Positions 9,050-17,644 of a stretch of 64,000 nt of DNA are shown one piece after another (the stretch's first letter is position 1; each line of letters starts with the position of its first letter). A program made the translations under genes and the position numbers. Source of the stretch: Haloferax mediterranei ATCC 33500 (GTDB lineage Archaea > Halobacteriota > Halobacteria > Halobacteriales > Haloferacaceae); contig NC_017943.1 of the NCBI RefSeq assembly GCF_000306765.2, positions 186,001 through 250,000 of the forward strand, written 5' to 3'. The notes below the pieces were generated by a model. The model was not told the origin of the DNA and ran no database searches. It saw nothing but the letters and a program-made list of their open reading frames with translations.

Positions 9050-9382
9050 TTAGCAGTTGCACAGACAGGACGTGTCGTGAGAGTCACCACGGCAAGGCAG
9101 ATACTGTGTGACCAAGCCAGAGGATTCGTGTTTCGTGTTAGTGTGTGGTTGCGTCGACTGCGACAACTCGATTCTTTCTCGACGGTCGAAGTAGACGGCA
9201 ATCGGAAGGAGTATCGCCCCATAGATACCGCTGAAGACGACTGCAATCTGTGCAGGGTGGTCCGCCGGGATGAACGTCCACCCGAGCGCGATGAGCGTCC
9301 ACAGCACAAGTCCCTGCCTGACTGCCGGACGCCAACGTCGGAACTCTGTAGAGGCAGATTTTGTTGGTGTTCGTTCAGACAT
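9050..9382 (-). CDS. Small two-helix membrane protein
   Basis: Started at ATG 9382 (MSERTPTKSAS); a start at 9400 is possible. It has 110 residues with two hydrophobic stretches (about 25-45 and 52-72) joined by a short loop, a basic positive-inside segment YFDRRERIE, and a polar tail ending in a Cys-rich CLCNC. No family recognised. It is convergent with the TFB gene 37 bases away. Confidence 0.5.
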   Translation of the reverse strand: MSERTPTKSASTEFRRWRPAVRQGLVLWTLIALGWTFIPADHPAQIAVVFSGIYGAILLPIAVYFDRRERIELSQSTQPHTNTKHESSGLVTQYLPCRGDSHDTSCLCNC

Positions 9383-9477
9383 CGAGTACGATCTAGTCAC
9401 GGCAGCGTGCCTAATGGCAACTCGGTTGGAATATACTAACTGTAGGTGATGTTGGTGAATCTCATTGGCTCGGGGGA

Positions 9478-9603
9478 TTATTTCACATCAGAAATATCGA
9501 CGTTGACGCGGTTTTCGGGCTCCGTTTCGGACCATGATAACGAATTTACGTTCACCTTCGTAATGTTGTTGCCCGATAGTCCAAACAGTTCCAGCACTGG
9601 ATA
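9478..9603 (-). pseudogene. Decayed TRAM-domain gene remnant
   Basis: On the minus strand, ending at TAA 9478-9480, one frame reads PENRVNVDISDVK and an overlapping frame reads ERKFVIMVRNGARKP. Together they match the TRAM gene at 15010 (ERGFVIIVPGTKPGDRVNVKITDVK) only if the reading frame shifts at least twice. This is therefore a degraded copy of the C-terminal TRAM domain with no usable start. The remaining 280 bases to 9881, AT-rich before the next gene, hold nothing I can call beyond likely promoter DNA. Confidence 0.6.
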
Positions 9604-9881
9604 ATCGGTGCTGATACCATCGAGCCAAAATATTTCGAACGAGCGACAACTGAGGGTTGACCGTTCGAAACATGGTTCGACAGGTGACCCATATGCGAGT
9701 CAATAACGTGATAGAGATACTCTGTTTATCTTCGCATAGTAATGAAAAATGAATCGTGTGGGAAAAATAACAAAATATTGTCTGCTTGCTGTTGACTCCT
9801 ATGACAGCGAATCACCTGAAATCGACGGGAGTGGTCAAGCTAACTGAACAGTGACCCTGAGATGCGACGCTCTGGATTAGC

Positions 9882-12545
9882 ATGCAAGATGAGAATACGT
9901 TCCGAATACTTCTGATCGACCAGGACCCAGATGATGCTCGCTTCATCACCCACTACCTCAAAAAGGCCCAGTTGAGAGGTGTCGCAGAAACTGCCAGCGT
10001 AACTCACGACGAGACGCTTGCCGAGGGGATGAAGCACCTTTCGGAGGACACACACGACCTGGTGATGGTCGCTCTTGACCTACCCGGGAGTGAGGGTCTA
10101 GAGACGGTACACCAAGTCGCTTCCCAAGCACCAGCGTTGCCGATAATCGTGTTAGCAGAGCGTAGGGAACGCGAGACGGCGATTGAGGCCACCGAGATCG
10201 GTGCACAAGATTACTTGTTTAAAGATAGTCTCGGTCTCGACCAGCTTATGCGGTCGATTCGATACGCTGTAGAGCGGAAAGAACACGAGACGGAACTCGC
10301 TCGGCAACAAGACGAATTAGAGATACGAGACCGAATCGAGACGCTCATCCGAGATATCAACACGTCGCTCGTCGACGTATCGAACCACAGCGAGATCGAA
10401 CAGACAATCTGTGAACGTGTCGCTGCTGCACCCTCGTACGATTTTGCTGTGGTCGGCAAGTTCGCTACTGACACCGGCCAGTTCATGCCGGTAGCGTGGG
10501 CAGGGTGCGAGAAACACGAACTCGATACAGCGATAGATGCCACTGAGAGACTGTACGAGCAGAAACCCCTCGCGACAGCCAACCGAACCCAAGGGGTGCA
10601 GTTTGCCCAAGATCTCGCTGAGCGGTCGACGGCCGTATCGGAAGGGTACAAAACGTCCGACGACCAGTTTAGGGGGGTTGTTGCGGTTCCACTGGTCTTC
10701 GGTTCGACCATCCACGGTATACTGACGCTCTCTGTCAACCGCTCGCACGCCTTCGACAAGCAAGAACTGGATGCGTTCAACGAACTTGGTGAGGTTATCG
10801 GACTGTGGATTACCGCTGCTGAACGGAAAGAGCGTGAACAGATTCTCACGACACTTCACCACACGACCAGACAACTCCTCCACACCGAAACCAAATCTGA
10901 TGTCGCCGAACTCGTCGTTAACACTTCGAGAGTGGTGCTCAACCTCTCTCACGTTGCAATATACTGTATAGACGATACGAATAATATCTTAGAGCCCATT
11001 GCCGCGACGCCGGAGTTAGCCGGGTGCGACATCGAGAATCAGTCTGTGGGTCCAGATACCAATAACTCGGTTATCTGGGACGTCTTTGTGAGCGGAGACA
11101 CAACCGTCGTGGACAACCTCCAAGCCGTCGAATCAACGTTCGAGATGGCGCAGTGTACGGACGCAGAAAGCGGTCTCTTTCTCCCAATCGGTGACCGAGG
11201 CGTACTCGTTACCCTCTGTAGTAGCGTCGAATCGTTCGACACGCATACTCGCAAACTCGTCGATATGTTAGCCGCGACGGCCGAAGCCGCGTTCGAGCGA
11301 ATCGACCACGAGATGGACCTACACGAGCGAGACCAGAAACTCAAGGAGCAAAACTGGAAGCTCACACGGCTCAATTGGATTAACAAAATCATCCGAGAGA
11401 TCGACCAAGTGCTCATACAAGCATCGTCACGCGAGGAGATCGAAGAGGCCGTCTGCGAGAAACTACACGAGAGTGGTGGGTTCCCATTCGCCTGGATTGG
11501 TGAACAGGACCCGGTTACAGGGTCTATCAACCCACGGGCGTGGGTTACCGAAGGAAGCGACTACCTCGACCAGGTCTCATTCGGCATCGACGAATCCATC
11601 GAACCGACAGTCCAGACGATGAAGTCGGGAACGGTGACGGTGGTTCCGAATATTGCCGAAAGTCTCCGGAGTGAACCTTGGCGACAGAAAGCACTCAATA
11701 GTGGGTACCAGTCCGTCATCAGTCTCCCCTTGGAGTACCAAGATGTTCGCTATGGGGTGCTGACAGTGTACGCAAATCAGCAGTCGGCGTTCGACGAACT
11801 GGTCAAGGACGTTCTCAAAGAGTTAGGTTGCACTGTCGCCCACACTATCAACGCCATCCAGCGGAAGCGGGGGACGATGTCCAACGAAGTCACCGAAATC
11901 AAACTGGTGGTCCACGAACCGGATAGCGTCTTGAACCGGATTGCCCGGAAGGCAGATACGCAGGTCGAGTTTGAAGCGATTATCCCGCAATCCGGAAATA
12001 AATCACGTGTCCTATTCAACGTGACCACCGACTCGATTGAAGATATTCTCTCGTTCGCGGACGAATCAGTCTCGGTTGAGTCTATCACACATGTCCGGCA
12101 GAATGGTGACAAGCACCTGTTCGAGGCCACCGTCACTGGTTCTATCATTGCAGAACCGCTCATCAACTACGGCGCTTTTCCACAGGAGATAACGGCTGAC
12201 CAGTCGGCAATACACATCGTCATTGAACTTCCGCGGTTCGCAGATGTCCGTGAAATCGTCGAGCTACTGGAGAATAACTACGGCGAGACAGAGTTACTGA
12301 GCCGACGGGACCGTGAGCGCTCGAGAAAAACGACCCAGGAGTTCTCCACGTCTCTCGAAGAACAACTGACCGAGCGCCAGTATGAAGTGCTTCGGACAGC
12401 ATACGAAAGCGGGTTCTTCGAAGAACCACGAGATACTACGGGTCAGGAGGTTGCAAACCTGATTGGCATTTCTCAGTCGACGTTCAACCACCACCTCCGG
12501 GGGGCCGAACGCAAACTATTCACTTCGCTGTTCGGGGACCAGTGA
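9882..12545 (+). CDS. Receiver-GAF-GAF-GAF-HTH-10 sensory transcriptional regulator
   Basis: An 887-residue regulator. Residues 7-125 are a CheY-like receiver: acidic residues in LIDQDPDDAR, phosphoacceptor D66 in ALDLPG, and the usual K in LFKDSL. Three GAF-like segments follow (about 150-310, 325-470 and 500-650), each introduced by an ERKE/heptad-type coiled linker. A bacterio-opsin-activator sensor segment follows at about 665-815. The C-terminal HTH-10 domain runs from LTERQYEVLRTAYESGFFEEPR, with SQSTFNHHLRGAERKL as recognition end. It lacks a kinase domain, so phosphorylation would come from an unlinked histidine kinase (the kinase at 44074 is a candidate only). Confidence 0.88.
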   Translation: MQDENTFRILLIDQDPDDARFITHYLKKAQLRGVAETASVTHDETLAEGMKHLSEDTHDLVMVALDLPGSEGLETVHQVASQAPALPIIVLAERRERETAIEATEIGAQDYLFKDSLGLDQLMRSIRYAVERKEHETELARQQDELEIRDRIETLIRDINTSLVDVSNHSEIEQTICERVAAAPSYDFAVVGKFATDTGQFMPVAWAGCEKHELDTAIDATERLYEQKPLATANRTQGVQFAQDLAERSTAVSEGYKTSDDQFRGVVAVPLVFGSTIHGILTLSVNRSHAFDKQELDAFNELGEVIGLWITAAERKEREQILTTLHHTTRQLLHTETKSDVAELVVNTSRVVLNLSHVAIYCIDDTNNILEPIAATPELAGCDIENQSVGPDTNNSVIWDVFVSGDTTVVDNLQAVESTFEMAQCTDAESGLFLPIGDRGVLVTLCSSVESFDTHTRKLVDMLAATAEAAFERIDHEMDLHERDQKLKEQNWKLTRLNWINKIIREIDQVLIQASSREEIEEAVCEKLHESGGFPFAWIGEQDPVTGSINPRAWVTEGSDYLDQVSFGIDESIEPTVQTMKSGTVTVVPNIAESLRSEPWRQKALNSGYQSVISLPLEYQDVRYGVLTVYANQQSAFDELVKDVLKELGCTVAHTINAIQRKRGTMSNEVTEIKLVVHEPDSVLNRIARKADTQVEFEAIIPQSGNKSRVLFNVTTDSIEDILSFADESVSVESITHVRQNGDKHLFEATVTGSIIAEPLINYGAFPQEITADQSAIHIVIELPRFADVREIVELLENNYGETELLSRRDRERSRKTTQEFSTSLEEQLTERQYEVLRTAYESGFFEEPRDTTGQEVANLIGISQSTFNHHLRGAERKLFTSLFGDQ

Positions 12546-12561
12546 ATTAGCATAGCCCTTC

Positions 12562-12720
12562 TCAGTTGTCAGCCGCTATCGGTTCGTCGAAATACTCGGA
12601 CCGGCATTTCTCCGAACAGAACGCGTAGGTCTGGAGGGTTCCGTCGCCATCACGTCGAGCGGCGAACGAATACCACTCGCTTCTGTCGATTACGTCTCCG
12701 CAGTTCGTACAGAAGGTCAT
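12562..12720 (-). CDS. Small zinc-finger protein (DUF7576-like)
   Basis: Started at ATG 12720 (MTFCTNCGDVI), giving 52 residues; the upstream in-frame extension to 12822 has no coding character. A CTNC pair near the start and a FCSEKCRSEYF pair near the end would form one treble-clef/zinc-ribbon site of the FYVE/MYND-like small haloarchaeal type. Such proteins are abundant in haloarchaea and mostly uncharacterised; roles in regulation or protein interaction are assumed. Confidence 0.7.
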   Translation of the reverse strand: MTFCTNCGDVIDRSEWYSFAARRDGDGTLQTYAFCSEKCRSEYFDEPIAADN

Positions 12721-12834
12721 GATGCCGTCTCCTCGTTTCCGTGAGTGAGGACTATGGCAGATATACTGCTTCGCATCTTCCTTCTGAATAGACGAGATGT
12801 TAGGGCATGTTGCTGCTGACAATATACATCGATA

Positions 12835-12888
12835 GTGGGTCTGCCCACCCTCGGTATATTTCGATCAGGAGTGTGGGTCGGCGCCCAC
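12835..12888. repeat. Two similar small hairpins upstream of the subtilase
   Basis: GTGGG-TCTG-CCCAC at 12835-12848 and GTGGG-(TCGGCG)-CCCAC at 12873-12888 share the same 5-bp arms, separated by an AT-rich TATATTTCG. A strong AT run (ATATAATATT) follows at 12894. They could be operator-like sites or a terminator for the flanking region; 160-210 bases separate them from the protease start. Confidence 0.35.
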
Positions 12889-13048
12889 TACAGATATAAT
12901 ATTCATTTCCCACAGACGGTCCTGAGTGCCTCTAAAGCCCTATTTTGGCCGTTTCTAGAACTCGTTCTCGATATATATCGCCCTAGATGACGCCGTAGAT
13001 GAGGCAATATCGAGAGTAGGCCCTTGCGGTTCTGTGTCGTGCGTACTG

Positions 13049-14851
13049 ATGATGCAAAACGGAAAGGCTGTGGCTGGAGTCTCTCGGCGGGCACTCCTGA
13101 AAACGATTGGGGCGGGTATCGCAGGTACGGGGTTCATTGGGACTGGGTCTGCCCAAGAAACGGCGGACAATTCCCGGCACATTGTCGGCACGAAATCACG
13201 GTACGGGGTCGACGTCGCGGGCCAGCGGGCCGACGCCGTCGAGAAAAAGATCGACTTCGGTGAGCGCGGAGACGCAGTCATCGGTGATTTCAGTGACGAG
13301 GCACTGGCTGAACTCGAAAGTCGAAGCGATGTTCGCTACGTCGAGTCGGACATCACGGTCGAGGTACTCGGTCAGTCGATGCCCTGGGGCTGTGTGAAGG
13401 TCAAGGCAGACACGACCGTTCAGTCCGGGCAGACGGGCAAGGGCGCGCACGTGGCAGTTCTAGACACTGGAATCGACTGTGAGCACCCCGACCTCAAGCC
13501 GATTCTCGGCGAGGGATACGCAGTTGTCGACTCAGAGCGGGACGACGAACCGTGGAACGACGACCATACCCACGGCACCCACTGTGCAGGTACCGTCGCT
13601 GCTGTCAACAACGACCAGGGCGTCGTCGGTGTTGCGCCGGAGGTCACCCTCCACGCGGTCAAAGCGCTGAACGGAGACGGCAGCGGGTCCGGGAGCGACA
13701 TTGCAGAGGGAATCCGGTGGGCCGCTGACCAGGGTTACGACGTTATCAGCATGAGTATCGGTGCAACGTCTAGTTCATCTGTGATTGAGGATGCGGTCCA
13801 ATACGCCTACGACAAGGGTGTGCTTCTCGTCGGGGCTGCCGGCAACGAAGGGCCGTGCAACGACTGCGTCCACTACCCAGGGGCCTACGACGAAGTGATA
13901 GCCGTGAGTTCGACCAACCCCGACGACGACCTCTCGGAGTTCTCCTCGACCGGGCCGGAGGTCAATATTGCCGCACCGGGGTCCGACATCACGTCGACAA
14001 TCATCGGTGGGGGGTACAGAGCCTTTTCCGGAACGTCGATGGCAACGCCCCACGTCTCAGGCGTTGGCGCAGTGTTGATGGCTAACGGTGCCTCGAACAC
14101 GGAAGCGCGCGAGCGACTCACGTCGACCGCCTCGGACATCGGGCTTGACTCGGACGAAGGGGGTGCTGGGCTGCTCGACGCGAAAGCCGCTGTACTCGGC
14201 GATAGCGATGGCGGCGATGGTGGTAGCAACGAATTCGAAATCGTGACGACGAACGCGTCAGATGTCAGCCAGACCAGCGCAACGCTCGGCGGTAACCTCA
14301 CAGGACTCGGCGACCACTCGTCGGCGACGGTTGGCGTCGAGTACTGGGCCGATGATCACGGACCCGAGTCGGCAACCGCCGTCGAGGCCGGGAGCCAGTC
14401 GTCGGCAGGCACGTACACTGCAGTGGTCGAAGAACTAGAGGAGGACACCCAGTACCAGTTCCGCGCGTACGCGGAGGCTGGTAGTGACACCGTCACCGGA
14501 ACGCCCGTTTCCTTCTCCACTGGTGACGAAGACTCGGCAAACGGTCCCGTCGTCGAGACGCACTCACCCGAAGACATCGAAGAAGACGAAGCAGAACTCT
14601 ACGGTGAAGTCGTCTCGCTGGGTGACGCCAGCGAGGTCCGGCCCGGCTTTATCTGCTGGAAGAAGGGGGACCGGCACGATACGGAACAGGCCGTCGAAGA
14701 CATGGACACAGACGAGCCAGAGGAGTTCGACGAGGACGTGGAAGATCTCGAACCCGGAGAGACATACGTCGCTGTCGCGACGGCGACGACGCCCGACGGT
14801 CATCGGGTTGAGGGTCACCCCGTCACGTTCACGACGCGTCACGAGGACTGA
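13049..14851 (+). CDS. Tat-exported subtilisin-like serine protease (halolysin family)
   Basis: Started at ATG 13049; a GTG at 13034 is also in frame. A Tat signal (SRRALLKTIGAGIAGTG, cut after GSAQ at about residue 36) is followed by an inhibitor-I9-like propeptide (37-110) and an S8 catalytic domain with D139 (VLDTGID), H175 (HGTHCAG) and S330 (FSGTSMATPH). Residues about 395-600 hold two fibronectin-like beta repeats rich in Thr/Glu (both contain a ...P.V.F.T strand end). At 600 residues it is longer than the classic halolysins of about 520, the difference being these tail repeats. Role: extracellular proteolysis feeding peptide uptake. Confidence 0.92.
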   Translation: MMQNGKAVAGVSRRALLKTIGAGIAGTGFIGTGSAQETADNSRHIVGTKSRYGVDVAGQRADAVEKKIDFGERGDAVIGDFSDEALAELESRSDVRYVESDITVEVLGQSMPWGCVKVKADTTVQSGQTGKGAHVAVLDTGIDCEHPDLKPILGEGYAVVDSERDDEPWNDDHTHGTHCAGTVAAVNNDQGVVGVAPEVTLHAVKALNGDGSGSGSDIAEGIRWAADQGYDVISMSIGATSSSSVIEDAVQYAYDKGVLLVGAAGNEGPCNDCVHYPGAYDEVIAVSSTNPDDDLSEFSSTGPEVNIAAPGSDITSTIIGGGYRAFSGTSMATPHVSGVGAVLMANGASNTEARERLTSTASDIGLDSDEGGAGLLDAKAAVLGDSDGGDGGSNEFEIVTTNASDVSQTSATLGGNLTGLGDHSSATVGVEYWADDHGPESATAVEAGSQSSAGTYTAVVEELEEDTQYQFRAYAEAGSDTVTGTPVSFSTGDEDSANGPVVETHSPEDIEEDEAELYGEVVSLGDASEVRPGFICWKKGDRHDTEQAVEDMDTDEPEEFDEDVEDLEPGETYVAVATATTPDGHRVEGHPVTFTTRHED

Positions 14852-15009
14852 AAGGCCCTCGTAATTCGTTATTGACCGAGACTGTCTACTTCATCGCTTG
14901 GCGCTTCCTAATTCATTGATTGGGACTGACCAGTGATAGCGACGTCACTGGTGAAAGCCCAAGTCAGCGCGACGAACGAAATTGACGGGCTGCGTTGGCC
15001 AGCCTCGCC

Positions 15010-15495
15010 TTAGTCGGCTATTACTTCGTCAGTCGGTTCGGCGAATGCGACTGTCTGTTTCACGTCGGTGATTTTGACGTTAACGCGGTCGCCGGGCTTC
15101 GTGCCGGGCACGATGATGACGAACCCGCGTTCGACCTTCGCAATACCGTCGCCCTGGTCGCCAAGCGTATCGATCGTGACCGACCGAACGTCACCTTCTG
15201 CAACCGGGGGCTGACGCGACTCAGAACCACGGGGGTCACGCGTTGCGGACCGGACGCCGGATTGAACCGACTCTGGAGTCGGCTCGGACGTTTCCGGTCT
15301 CGAAACGGCGGGTTCCGGAGCGGGCTCTGACTCGGTCGTTCCCTGACTCGTCAGCAGCGCAACTCGATACAGTTCATCAGTGGATATTGACCCGCTTTCG
15401 ACGAGTTCCTTCGGAATCGAAACGACGTATCGGTCCTCATCTCGTTCTATCGATGTCTCGAAAAGGAGCCGGAGAGAATCTGAAATACCAGTCAC
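15010..15495 (-). CDS. TRAM domain protein with N-terminal conserved segment
   Basis: A 161-residue protein. The N-terminal part SLRLLFETSIERDEDRYVVSIPKELVESG is a conserved haloarchaeal segment that in related proteins precedes TRAM. A Pro/Glu/Ser-rich linker covers about 55-98, and residues 100-158 are a TRAM beta-barrel (GDQGDGIAKVERGFVIIVPG, then PGDRVNVKITDVK). Stand-alone TRAM proteins in archaea bind RNA and act in cold adaptation or as RNA chaperones. A decayed copy of the TRAM half lies at 9478. Confidence 0.85.
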   Translation of the reverse strand: MTGISDSLRLLFETSIERDEDRYVVSIPKELVESGSISTDELYRVALLTSQGTTESEPAPEPAVSRPETSEPTPESVQSGVRSATRDPRGSESRQPPVAEGDVRSVTIDTLGDQGDGIAKVERGFVIIVPGTKPGDRVNVKITDVKQTVAFAEPTDEVIAD

Positions 15496-15649
15496 TTCTC
15501 GTACTACGTTTCTGAGAGCATAAAATGTGGTGAATCCTCATCAGGGTCGTCGTTGGTTTACCTTTTCTTGTGGGAGTATCCACATGAAAACACCGAGTGG
15601 TACCACCATGTGGAAACACTTTTAGCGGTAGACTGTCGCCACAGAGTCA

Positions 15650-16996
15650 ATGAGTTTAGACGGGGCAACACACGGAACATCGGACGTAATAGACGGAAGT
15701 TTACGGGCGTATCTCGCTGAGATGGGGCCCTCGTGGGTTGCGGGGGCGATTGCCATCGGACCGGCGACGATGGCCAGTGTTATCACCGCAGGCGCGACCT
15801 TCGGTTACACGCTCCTGTGGGTGGTGGTTCTCTCGGCTATCCTCGGCGCATCCGCACAGTATCTGTCGATGCGTCTCGGTCTCCTCACCGAAGCGGGAAT
15901 CGCCACCGTTGTCGAAGAACACCTCGGTGAGAAGTGGGCGTGGATACTCGTCGTCGACACCGTGTTGGCCGCGGGACTCGCCCAACTGGTCATTATGAAG
16001 GGGCTTGCCGACATTAGCGCGACCGTCACCGGCATCGATGCAAAGTTCTGGGGCGTCACGTGGGCAGTGATACTCGCTGCCGGGTTAGTCGGCCGCGGCT
16101 ACCGCTTCATCGAACACGCCGCGAAACTCCTCGTGTCGGTGGTCGTTCTCGCCTTCGTCGCGTCGCTCTTCCTCGTGCCCATCGACTTCGGTGTCGCCGC
16201 TTCGGGACTGGTCCCTCAAATTCCGGCGGGCGTTGACGGCGCGCTCGTCGCTGCCGGTATCCTCGGCGGTGCTGTCCACATCACGCTCATCACGATGCAC
16301 TCGTACACGATGCGCGCTCGCGAGTGGACCTCCGGCGACTACGGACTCGCAACTTTCGACGTTGGTATCTCGATGCTCGTCGCCTTCGGCGTGTACAGCC
16401 TCGTAATCTTCCTTGTCGCAGCCGCAGTCCTGCACTCGCCGGAGATTGCGGCGGGCGAACTCTCCGCAGTTGCTGCCGCACAGGCGCTCGGGCCGCTCGT
16501 CGGGTCGAACGCGAAGTGGCTCTTCCTGCTCGGACTCTGGGGTGCGGCCGCCTCGACGCTCGGCGGCAACACCATCGTCCCACCGTACCTCATTGCCGAC
16601 AAACTGGGCTGGGGAACCGACGTATCCGACAGTCGCTACCGGGCGCTTCTGGCCGCTGTCGCGCTTCTGTCCGGACTCGGCGCATTCGTCGGCGGCGCGT
16701 TCTTCCCGCTTCTCATCCTCGTTCTCGCCTTCGGTCTCGTCGGAACGCCGTTTGCCATCGCGGTGGTGCTCTATCTGCTCAACAGCGACGCAGTTCCGGA
16801 ACCGAATTCGACGGCCGCGAACGTCGGCGGTATCGCGCTTCTCGCGGTGACGACGGTGCTCGCAGCCAACTTCGTTCGGTCCCGCGCGCTCTCGGACCTC
16901 GGCGACCCGATATCCATGTTCATCGTCGTCTTCGCCGCTCTCCTCGGTCTCGCAATGCTTTCGCTGGGCGGGAAGTTCGTCCGAGAATCGGTCTGA
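15650..16996 (+). CDS. Divergent Nramp-family divalent metal transporter
   Basis: A 448-residue protein with about 11 hydrophobic segments in Nramp order. The first helix aligns with Nramp helix 1 (GPSWVAGAIAIGPATMASVITAGATFGYTLLW), but the metal-binding DPGN is replaced by GPAT, and the helix 6 MPHN-type motif appears as ITMHSY. The Asp and Asn that coordinate Mn/Fe in canonical members are therefore absent. Nramp relatives with such changes include magnesium or aluminium transporters. Substrate here is open. The gene is monocistronic, with a likely promoter in the 150 bases before it. Confidence 0.8.
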   Translation: MSLDGATHGTSDVIDGSLRAYLAEMGPSWVAGAIAIGPATMASVITAGATFGYTLLWVVVLSAILGASAQYLSMRLGLLTEAGIATVVEEHLGEKWAWILVVDTVLAAGLAQLVIMKGLADISATVTGIDAKFWGVTWAVILAAGLVGRGYRFIEHAAKLLVSVVVLAFVASLFLVPIDFGVAASGLVPQIPAGVDGALVAAGILGGAVHITLITMHSYTMRAREWTSGDYGLATFDVGISMLVAFGVYSLVIFLVAAAVLHSPEIAAGELSAVAAAQALGPLVGSNAKWLFLLGLWGAAASTLGGNTIVPPYLIADKLGWGTDVSDSRYRALLAAVALLSGLGAFVGGAFFPLLILVLAFGLVGTPFAIAVVLYLLNSDAVPEPNSTAANVGGIALLAVTTVLAANFVRSRALSDLGDPISMFIVVFAALLGLAMLSLGGKFVRESV

Positions 16997-17007
16997 ATCG
17001 GGAACAG

Positions 17008-17394
17008 TCAGGGAGAAAAAGCATCGGCGGAACGCAGGTTTTCAGACGGCACCCACCCGGTCTCACCGGTCGGTTTTTCGCACCACACCCATCCGGCAAC
17101 AGTGTAGTGAGAGGTGAGCGTCTCACCGGCTTCGACAGTGAGTTCTCGGGCCACGTAGTCTTCGAGGCTGACCCATCGCTGTCTCCGCTTTTCGACGTAG
17201 GACTCTGGAATCCATCCCTCACGCCCGTCAGTGTCGATACACCAGAGCCAACCGTCCCACTCCGTCGGGCGCTCCTCTATCGTCAGTTCGTCACCCTCGC
17301 GGACGCGTATCGGGTTGGGGTAGGCGGACTCGTACGCTTCGACGACGCGACGGCGGTCCCGCGTTGGCTTCGGACTCTCCATTGGTTCCGACAC
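17008..17394 (-). CDS. Tandem bacterial-type SH3 domain protein
   Basis: A 128-residue protein with no signal peptide, made of two SH3-like repeats. The first (about 18-66) contains IRVREGDELTIEE, WLWCIDTDGREGWIPESYVE; the second (about 68-122) contains LTVEAGETL, WVWCEKPTGETGWVPSENL. The paired WxWC...GxxGWxP signature marks both as variant SH3 domains. It ends 12 bases from the stop of the Nramp gene on the opposite strand. Function is unknown; a cytoplasmic protein-interaction role is likely. Confidence 0.75.
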   Translation of the reverse strand: MSEPMESPKPTRDRRRVVEAYESAYPNPIRVREGDELTIEERPTEWDGWLWCIDTDGREGWIPESYVEKRRQRWVSLEDYVARELTVEAGETLTSHYTVAGWVWCEKPTGETGWVPSENLRSADAFSP

Positions 17395-17644
17395 GAGGGT
17401 GTCCGTATTGTATTCGCTGATTCGATTCGGAAGACAAAGAAACCGTCTCGAAACGGGACGTAGAGCGTGGACGCCAGTCCTGACTCAATGACACGCCCGT
17501 ATTGAGTTAAAGACAGAGGTGAACTATCCCTCCCCTTGAACGCCGAGTTCACTCTCGAACTGCGCAAAAAAGTCCTCCATGAAACTCCACCGGGACGCGC
17601 CAAGACGACGTCCCGGAGCAGTGTACAACATATCCAGAGAACCA

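Noticed and set aside
9488..9703. A 71-codon minus-strand ORF as an independent gene
   Set aside because: Its last part is one of the two frames of the decayed TRAM domain; the rest lacks coding character.
16324..17463. A 379-codon plus-strand frame overlapping the Nramp and SH3 genes
   Set aside because: It is out of phase with Nramp and antisense to the SH3 gene; its product is Arg-rich and lacks membrane or domain features.
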